From the NCBI RefSeq assembly GCF_904846075.1, contig NZ_CAJGZH010000002.1:1101274-1165273 (forward strand): a stretch of DNA of 64,000 nt. The letters are read 5' to 3'. The stretch comes from Psychrobacter glacincola. GTDB taxonomy: Bacteria > Pseudomonadota > Gammaproteobacteria > Pseudomonadales > Moraxellaceae. Every line of letters begins with the position of its first letter. Within the stretch, counting starts at the first letter, position 1. Below are positions 58,724 to 64,000 of the stretch, piece after piece. Under the pieces are notes generated by a model that worked only from the letters and a program-made list of their open reading frames with translations, was not told where the DNA came from and made no database searches. Position numbers and translations under genes: made by a program.

Positions 58724-58777
58724 TCAGGGCATGTCCTGAGCCTGAACGAAAGTACCTAAATGGGCTAAGAATGGTTA
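58724..58777. repeat. Degenerate MITE-like end beside the YkuD gene stop
   Basis: Reads as a diverged reverse complement of the right end of the element (GGGCATGTCC, then CTAAATGGGCTAAGAATGGTTAA), about 70 percent alike over 54 bases. It touches the stop codon of the L,D-transpeptidase-like gene. Confidence 0.5.
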
Positions 58778-59314
58778 ATGAGCAACAATCGTCACCGATA
58801 TGCCCTCTGCAATTTGGTCGAACAATTCAATAATATCCTTATTACGCATACGTACGCAGCCGTGCGAGAGTGGCACACCCATCGGCTCACTGTCTGGCGT
58901 ACCATGAATATAAATATAACGCTGATAAGTATCACAGCCACCTTGACTATTACTGCCTTTATTAAAGCCCTCTTCCACACCACTTAGCCAAAGAATACGG
59001 CCTAATATCCAATCGCGTTCAGGATGTCGTTCACCAAGCTCAGCACTATATCTCTCGCCCGTAGGGACGCGTCCAATGAATACGGCATTTATGGGTTCAT
59101 TTGCGCCAATTTTTTTGGCGATAAAGTGTTTGCCAAGAGGTGTGCAGCCGCTATCTTGTTGACTACCAATGCCATTTTTAGCAGTAGACACCGTATATTG
59201 AGCCAATTCTCTATTATGCTGGTAGAGCGTTAATGTTTGCTTAGCAATATTAACCAACAACTGCACATCAGAACTTTCGTTATTTTTCTCGTTATAGCTT
59301 TCGTTATTCTTCAT
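58775..59314 (-). CDS. YkuD-fold L,D-transpeptidase-like protein without a signal peptide
   Basis: 179 residues. The YkuD domain opens LLVNIAKQTLTLYQHNRELAQYTVSTAKNGIGSQQDSGCTPLGKHFIAKKIG. The active site IYIHGTPDSEPMGVPLSHGCVRMRNKD holds the catalytic Cys and His. The first 24 residues are hydrophilic (KNNESYNEKNNES), with no signal peptide or membrane anchor, so the protein seems cytoplasmic. Secreted L,D-transpeptidases normally carry a signal. Acinetobacter ElsL is a cytoplasmic YkuD protein that acts as an L,D-carboxypeptidase in murein recycling, and this may be its counterpart. Confidence 0.88.
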   Translation of the reverse strand: MKNNESYNEKNNESSDVQLLVNIAKQTLTLYQHNRELAQYTVSTAKNGIGSQQDSGCTPLGKHFIAKKIGANEPINAVFIGRVPTGERYSAELGERHPERDWILGRILWLSGVEEGFNKGSNSQGGCDTYQRYIYIHGTPDSEPMGVPLSHGCVRMRNKDIIELFDQIAEGISVTIVAH

Positions 59315-59460
59315 AGAATATTTCCGACGGTCATTTACCCAATAGATATCATTATTGACCGCGTGATAAGTAAGTGGATTGATTTTTTCTATTATTAAGG
59401 GATTGTATCAAGGCTTTTGGCACCGTAATATAGGGGCACACTTTTTGATGCTAGCAGATT

Positions 59461-60759
59461 ATGACGACTATTTCACCGACACGTGTGTCGATGTATGATT
59501 TTCTCTATCAAGATACCAAGCCAATGGTATCTTTATTGGCCGATGCCGCCAAGCTTTCATTACCACAAGCTCGATTGGCAATGGATGCCAGTTTGCAGGC
59601 CATTATCAGTGCCTTGCTTGCTTACCAGCAGCACAATGACGGACAAGCTGTGAGCAAAAAGCTATTTAGTCGCGGCGCTGTTAAAGAGCTACGCCAATAT
59701 AATTCGATGAATTTTTCGACCATGAATGCGACGTTATATCATCGCCATGAAGCGGCGGATGCGATATTTTATGATAATGCTCGCGTGATTAAAGCGAGTG
59801 ACTATATTGCTCAGCAAATTGACGCAACAACGCAGCAAGTACAGATACTCCTCACGTCCTTATGCGTGATTGTCTTACGTGAACTGGCTATTTTAGCCGA
59901 CTATAGCCAACTTGATAACGACGAGATGGATAAGTGGTTCGCTTTACAGCCACAGTTTTTATCAGCTGCTCGCTTTGCCATCAATGAGCCAGCGTCTGTC
60001 TCTGTTAAATTGAATGAGGTAAATGAAGATAACAGTCTAGTCGCAGCATCAGAGATCAATTTAGACTCGACATTAAAAACAAAATCAGCAGCCGAATCCG
60101 AAAAACATCCTAATACAGAACGTGCCTTATTAAGTACAGAACAGCTCGCTGACACCCCACCAGCGTTCAATCCTTACTGGCATGAATTGACGACATTCAA
60201 GCCTGAAAATCAACAGCCTGTGCAAGATATGCAGTTGGCAACTGGCAATTATTTAAAAGCCATTGGACGCTCACCTGATAACTTGCAGCAAGGTCGCCAT
60301 AACGATATGCTAGTCTTTACAGAAATGCAAGCCATTGCCTTGCCACACCAACGCTGGCTATTACAGCTCGCCAAAATCTCAGATATCTATCTCAGTCGTA
60401 ATCGCCTACGTATTACCTCCGAACCTGCCAGCGCACCCAAACCACCTTTGGTAAGCTTGGGTTTAATTGGTGGTAATAACGATAATACGCCGACCACCAC
60501 CAGCGAAAAGCCCATTGAATACGAGGCATCAATACCCCTCTGGAAAAATCCGGTTATCCTGATTATTATTGCTGTGATCGGGGTGCTTGGCGGGCTTGCA
60601 ACGCTCAAGTATCAAAGCCAAAAATCTGACGGTGTGTTACTGGCGACAGAAGAAGTCATAGAACAAGATGTTATCGAAGAACGTCAGCAGCAGGATGTGG
60701 CTATTGTCATGGTTGACGATGAGGAGCCTGATGATAAAGAAACAAAAGCGGCTCAATGA
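59461..60759 (+). CDS. Unknown protein with one membrane helix near the C-terminus
   Basis: 432 residues, no named family recognised. Residues 1-170 form a helical region (MVSLLADAAKLSLPQARLAMDASLQAIISALLAYQQHN) faintly like DUF937-type proteins. A variable Ser/Glu-rich linker and a second conserved-looking stretch (FNPYWHELTTFKPE, near 238) follow. One membrane helix lies at about 363-383 (NPVILIIIAVIGVLGGLATL), then an acidic tail (EEVIEQDVIEERQQQDVAIVMVDDEEPDD). Single gene with a terminator. Function unknown. Confidence 0.75.
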   Translation: MTTISPTRVSMYDFLYQDTKPMVSLLADAAKLSLPQARLAMDASLQAIISALLAYQQHNDGQAVSKKLFSRGAVKELRQYNSMNFSTMNATLYHRHEAADAIFYDNARVIKASDYIAQQIDATTQQVQILLTSLCVIVLRELAILADYSQLDNDEMDKWFALQPQFLSAARFAINEPASVSVKLNEVNEDNSLVAASEINLDSTLKTKSAAESEKHPNTERALLSTEQLADTPPAFNPYWHELTTFKPENQQPVQDMQLATGNYLKAIGRSPDNLQQGRHNDMLVFTEMQAIALPHQRWLLQLAKISDIYLSRNRLRITSEPASAPKPPLVSLGLIGGNNDNTPTTTSEKPIEYEASIPLWKNPVILIIIAVIGVLGGLATLKYQSQKSDGVLLATEEVIEQDVIEERQQQDVAIVMVDDEEPDDKETKAAQ

Positions 60760-60833
60760 TAAATAAAAGCTCTGAATACAGAACTTCTTAATTAGCAAAA
60801 AATCATCGAACAAACCTTTAAAAAATCCACAAA

Positions 60834-60864
60834 AAAAAGGCGCTATTCGTATAGCGCCTTTTTC
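60834..60864. terminator. Bidirectional terminator between the unknown gene and argG
   Basis: A 13-pair stem AAAAAGGCGCTAT / ATAGCGCCTTTTT with a TCGT loop between two convergent genes. Confidence 0.9.
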
Positions 60865-60915
60865 TATTCATATTTTTTATTCATGCTTTATCTAGCACAG
60901 TCTATTAAGACCGGC

Positions 60916-62154
60916 TTACTTCGATAAATCACGACCACGACTGGCTTCGATAGCCAAACGTAGACCATTTAGACGGATGAAACCTTCTGCATCTTTTTGA
61001 TCGTAAGCACCCGCATCATCTTCAAAAGTCGCGATTTTTTCGTCAAACAACGAATCATCTGACTTACGACCAACAACGCTCACAGCACCTTTGTATAACT
61101 TCACACGTACTGTGCCATTGACATATTCTTGTGACTTGTCAATCAATGCTTGTAACATCATACGCTCAGGACTGAACCAATAACCATTGTAGATAGTTTT
61201 GGCGTAGCGTGGCATCAGCTCATCTTTTAGATGCGCCGCTTCACGATCGAGCGTCAATGACTCAATACCGCGATGCGCTTTTAGCATAATGGTACCCGCT
61301 GGCGTCTCATAGCATCCGCGTGATTTCATACCAACATAACGGTTTTCTACGATATCCAAACGTCCAATACCATGCTGACCGCCAATCTCATTTAACTTAA
61401 TCATGACTTCATACGGCTTAAGTGCTTCACCATCGATGGCAACGATGTCGCCTTTTTCGTATTCTAATTCTAAGTATTGTGCTTCGTCAGGCGCTTCTTC
61501 TGGGCTCACTGACCAGCGCCACATATCATCTTCTGCTTCGGCGTAAGGGTCTTCTAAAATACCGCCTTCATAAGAGATGTGTAATAAGTTGGCGTCCATT
61601 GAGTACGGAGATTTTTTCTTATTGCCCGCATAATCAATCGCAATGTTATGCTCTTTGGCATATTCCATCAAGCTCTCACGGCTAGACAAGTCCCACTCAC
61701 GCCAAGGGGCAATAGTGACCACATCAGGCGATAAAGCAACGGCGCCAAGCTCAAAACGGACTTGGTCATTCCCTTTACCAGTAGCGCCATGACTGATCGC
61801 ATCGGCATTGTGTTCTTTAGCAATCTCAACCAAGCGCTTGGCGATTAACGGACGGGCGATAGAAGTCCCTAGCAGATACTCGCCTTCATAGATGGCGTTG
61901 GCTCGGAACATCGGGAATACATAATCACGGGCGAACTCTTCACGTAAGTCTTCGATATGGATATGTTTGATGCCCATGGCTTCGGCTTTGGCGCGTGCTG
62001 GCTCAACTTCTTCGCCTTGACCGATATCAGCAGTAAAGGTAATCACTTCTGCATCATAGGTTTCTTGCAGCCATTTAGCGATGATGGAGGTATCAAGACC
62101 ACCTGAATAGGCCAAGACGATTTTATTAATATTTTTTGGATCAAGTTGAGCCAT
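60916..62154 (-). CDS. argG: Argininosuccinate synthase
   Basis: 412 residues. Joins citrulline and aspartate with ATP in arginine synthesis. ATP site [21 protein letters not shown], then [69 protein letters not shown] and [26 protein letters not shown]. Complete. Divergent from pyrC. Confidence 0.97.
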   Translation of the reverse strand: MAQLDPKNINKIVLAYSGGLDTSIIAKWLQETYDAEVITFTADIGQGEEVEPARAKAEAMGIKHIHIEDLREEFARDYVFPMFRANAIYEGEYLLGTSIARPLIAKRLVEIAKEHNADAISHGATGKGNDQVRFELGAVALSPDVVTIAPWREWDLSSRESLMEYAKEHNIAIDYAGNKKKSPYSMDANLLHISYEGGILEDPYAEAEDDMWRWSVSPEEAPDEAQYLELEYEKGDIVAIDGEALKPYEVMIKLNEIGGQHGIGRLDIVENRYVGMKSRGCYETPAGTIMLKAHRGIESLTLDREAAHLKDELMPRYAKTIYNGYWFSPERMMLQALIDKSQEYVNGTVRVKLYKGAVSVVGRKSDDSLFDEKIATFEDDAGAYDQKDAEGFIRLNGLRLAIEASRGRDLSK

Positions 62155-62481
62155 GAAGAACTCCTATTGTGAGCATTTAGTGTTAAGAAAAGCGCTAAGA
62201 TTCAATCAAAAGATAAATTACTTGCTCAGTGTACATCATATTTACTATAGGCAAAAGTGCAACTGCCCCATGGCATAAGCTTTTGATTTAAATTTTGGGT
62301 CGATAGATTTCAATTATTCACATGTAGGTGACAGTTAACTGCCGCAAATTAAAAAACAACCCATGTATTATGTACAGATATTTAGCCGCATATTTAGTCA
62401 AGTAGGCAAATCTGTTATGATAGCGGTACAGTATCCCTTCCTTTTATTTCCGTATATGACGATATAGAGCGCGACGACATT
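62155..62481. other. Divergent intergenic region between argG and pyrC
   Basis: 327 bases. A possible pyrC promoter is TTTAGT (62393-62398), a 17-base spacer, TATGAT (62416-62421). No arginine-operator pair could be assigned with confidence. Confidence 0.4.
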
Positions 62482-63552
62482 ATGACTGATTCGATTAGAG
62501 AATTGACCATCCTTCAGCCAGACGATTGGCATATCCATTTGCGTGATGGCAAAGCATTGAGCACTACTGTATCGCACGCAGCAAACAGCTTTAACCGTGT
62601 CATATGTATGCCAAACTTAGTGCCTCCTGTTAAGAACACTGACGATGCGCGCGCCTATCGCGACCGTATCATGGCGCACTTAGTAGCCAGTGAGCTGAGT
62701 GCTGAGCGCAAAACTGCATTCGATCCACGTATGACTTTATATCTCACTGACAAAACCACTGCCCAAGATATCGAGATGGCAGCACAATCAGGTATCGTCC
62801 AAGCGGTCAAGCTTTATCCTGCTGGCGCGACTACCAATTCGGCTGATGGCGTCACCAATATTAACGCCTGTGTCGATGTTTTTGAAGCATTAGAAAAGTA
62901 CAACCTACCACTATTGATACATGGCGAAGTGACGCAAGATCATGTGGATATCTTTGACCGTGAAAAGCGCTTTTTAGACGAAGTGTTGGCGCAAATCATT
63001 GTCAAATTCCCTACATTAAAGATTGTCGTCGAGCATATTACCACCAGTGATGCGGCAGACTTTGTCTTAGCACAAGGCAATCACATTGCCGCCACTATCA
63101 CTCCGCAGCATTTAATGTTTAACCGCAATCATCTATTGGTTGGCGGTATCAAGCCACATTTTTATTGCTTGCCTATTTTGAAGCGTGAAAGCCATCAAAG
63201 AGTATTATTAGACGTGGCAACCAGTGGCAATCCCAAGTTTTTCTTAGGCACGGATTCAGCCCCGCATGCGACGGATAAAAAAGAAGCCGCTTGTGGCTGT
63301 GCTGGCTGCTATAGCGCTGCAACTGCCTTGCCATTGTATGCCACCGCTTTCGATAGCGTGGGGAAAATAGACAAGTTAGAAGGCTTCGCCAGTCGTTTTG
63401 GTGCTCAGTTCTATGGACTGCCAGTCAATGACAGCACGATTACGCTTGTCAATACGCCTATGCAAGTGCCAGCAGCCTATCCTTACTTTGATGGCTCATC
63501 ATTGACCCCACTTATGGCAGGCGAGACACTGCCTTGGTCTATCAAAGCATAA
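62482..63552 (+). CDS. pyrC: Dihydroorotase
   Basis: 356 residues, class II (E. coli PyrC-like). Closes carbamoyl aspartate to dihydroorotate in pyrimidine synthesis. Zinc ligands in [23 protein letters not shown] carries the carboxylated Lys. LLIHGEV, VVEHITT and [26 protein letters not shown] supply the remaining ligands. Complete. Followed after 172 bases by rnt. Confidence 0.96.
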   Translation: MTDSIRELTILQPDDWHIHLRDGKALSTTVSHAANSFNRVICMPNLVPPVKNTDDARAYRDRIMAHLVASELSAERKTAFDPRMTLYLTDKTTAQDIEMAAQSGIVQAVKLYPAGATTNSADGVTNINACVDVFEALEKYNLPLLIHGEVTQDHVDIFDREKRFLDEVLAQIIVKFPTLKIVVEHITTSDAADFVLAQGNHIAATITPQHLMFNRNHLLVGGIKPHFYCLPILKRESHQRVLLDVATSGNPKFFLGTDSAPHATDKKEAACGCAGCYSAATALPLYATAFDSVGKIDKLEGFASRFGAQFYGLPVNDSTITLVNTPMQVPAAYPYFDGSSLTPLMAGETLPWSIKA

Positions 63553-63724
63553 AACGCACTAAGCAAATCCATCTGTATTCTATTTTAACTTGAGAAGTTT
63601 AGCCCTATGATAAGAATGACATCTGCTAACCAGCGGTGTGATTTGTATCATAGGTTATTTATTTTTCATTTAATGTCTTAATTCAATATAACAGTACGAC
63701 TGATAAAAGCGATTTAACCAGATA

Positions 63725-64000
63725 TGACCACTCCAAACGATGCCGCCTTACCTAACGAAAACCCATTAAACTCTGTAGAGAATAGCCTTAAAATCGCGTC
63801 AAATAGTCACACAGAAGATACCGCAGCAGACGGACTAGTACCAATGCGTCTAAAAGACCGATTTCGTAAGTTTCTGCCTGTCGTCGTTGATGTGGAAACT
63901 GCTGGCTTTAATGCGCAAACCGATGCTTTACTAGAGATTGCCTGCATTCCTGTACTACTGAATGAGCAAGGCGTGTTTTATCCTGGGGAAGCATTCAATG
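63725..64000 (+). CDS. rnt: Ribonuclease T, N-terminal part (cut by the window edge)
   Basis: An ATG at 63725 opens a frame that runs off the window (92 codons). About 45 polar residues (starting [14 protein letters not shown]) precede [41 protein letters not shown]. This is the DEDD exonuclease opening of RNase T, with the catalytic D-x-E in DVET. It trims tRNA 3' ends. Downstream of pyrC, as in Acinetobacter and Pseudomonas relatives. The long N-terminal tail is unusual; a start nearer MRLKDRF (63844) is possible. Confidence 0.9.

Noticed and set aside
63552..63724. Terminator between pyrC and rnt
   Set aside because: No stem with a T run was found; the genes may be co-transcribed.
1..64000. 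Defence island, prophage, CRISPR array or biosynthetic cluster
   Set aside because: No cas, integrase, capsid, restriction or large synthase genes and no spaced repeats were seen. The NERD protein and PIF1-like helicase stand alone and do not make a recognisable defence operon.

Overview
The window is a gene-dense (about 53 genes, few gaps), mid-to-low GC gammaproteobacterial chromosome segment. It fits the Moraxellaceae and most likely Psychrobacter. Support comes from the gene orders hda-perM / purM-purN and argG / pyrC-rnt, a long-form 528-residue isocitrate lyase, a full choline-to-glycine-betaine route, and a KtrAB/TrkAH-type potassium system. Genus assignment is inference from gene content and sequence style; no search was run. 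No phage, CRISPR array, plasmid gene or complete insertion sequence was seen.

Layout. 1-4.0 kb: the cut end of an OmpR-family response regulator, its sensor kinase, diacylglycerol kinase, a PAP2-type lipid phosphatase and a secreted YceI protein. A PmrA-box-like direct repeat sits in front of dgkA, so this looks like an envelope-lipid stress module. 4.1-7.6 kb (minus): potassium transporter TrkH/KtrB type, its RCK subunit, a DUF3124 lipoprotein and a thioesterase. 8.0-12 kb (minus): a DMT transporter, a flavin amine oxidase, a small helical protein, a DsrE-like lipoprotein gene broken by one stop codon, and a YgjP-like metalloprotease. 12.1-18.9 kb (minus): betT, betA and betB preceded by a TetR regulator and an EmrE-like pump, all for choline, betaine and quaternary ammonium compounds. 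19-21.6 kb: tRNA-Asn, a MITE-like element and its half copy, a ribbon-helix-helix protein, a lipoprotein and two tandem tRNA-Ser(UGA) units. 21.7-25 kb (minus): an atypical GAPDH and a PIF1-like helicase.

25.3-36.8 kb (plus): an alcohol and aldehyde oxidation set (AldB/ExaC, AdhP, DUF779, a GMC dehydrogenase), followed by a complete dppABCDF-like peptide ABC importer. 36.8-42.2 kb (minus): a NERD nuclease-related protein, a LysE exporter, transketolase and seryl-tRNA synthetase. 42.6-49.3 kb: a YcxB-like membrane protein, Dps, a DUF2057 protein, Hda, an AI-2E/PerM permease and purM-purN. 49.5-54.5 kb: a Sad-type aldehyde dehydrogenase, a LysR regulator and aceA. 54.7-60.8 kb: a DUF4349 lipoprotein, a CYTH-CHAD triphosphatase, a nitroreductase, a leaderless L,D-transpeptidase-fold enzyme and an unknown membrane-anchored protein. 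60.9-64 kb: argG, pyrC and the cut start of rnt.

The themes are osmotic and ion balance (Trk, Bet, EmrE), two-carbon and alcohol metabolism (AldB, AdhP, AceA), envelope maintenance, and nucleotide and arginine synthesis. Most of the window is ordinary core genome. The points most worth a second look are: the PmrA-like box and lipid-recycling operon; a family of degenerate repeat elements sitting at gene 3' ends, one of which appears to supply the betT stop codon; a terminator hairpin inside the NERD coding region; the emrE-tetR pair in the position usually held by betI; the cytoplasmic YkuD enzyme; and the nonsense-interrupted DsrE-like gene.
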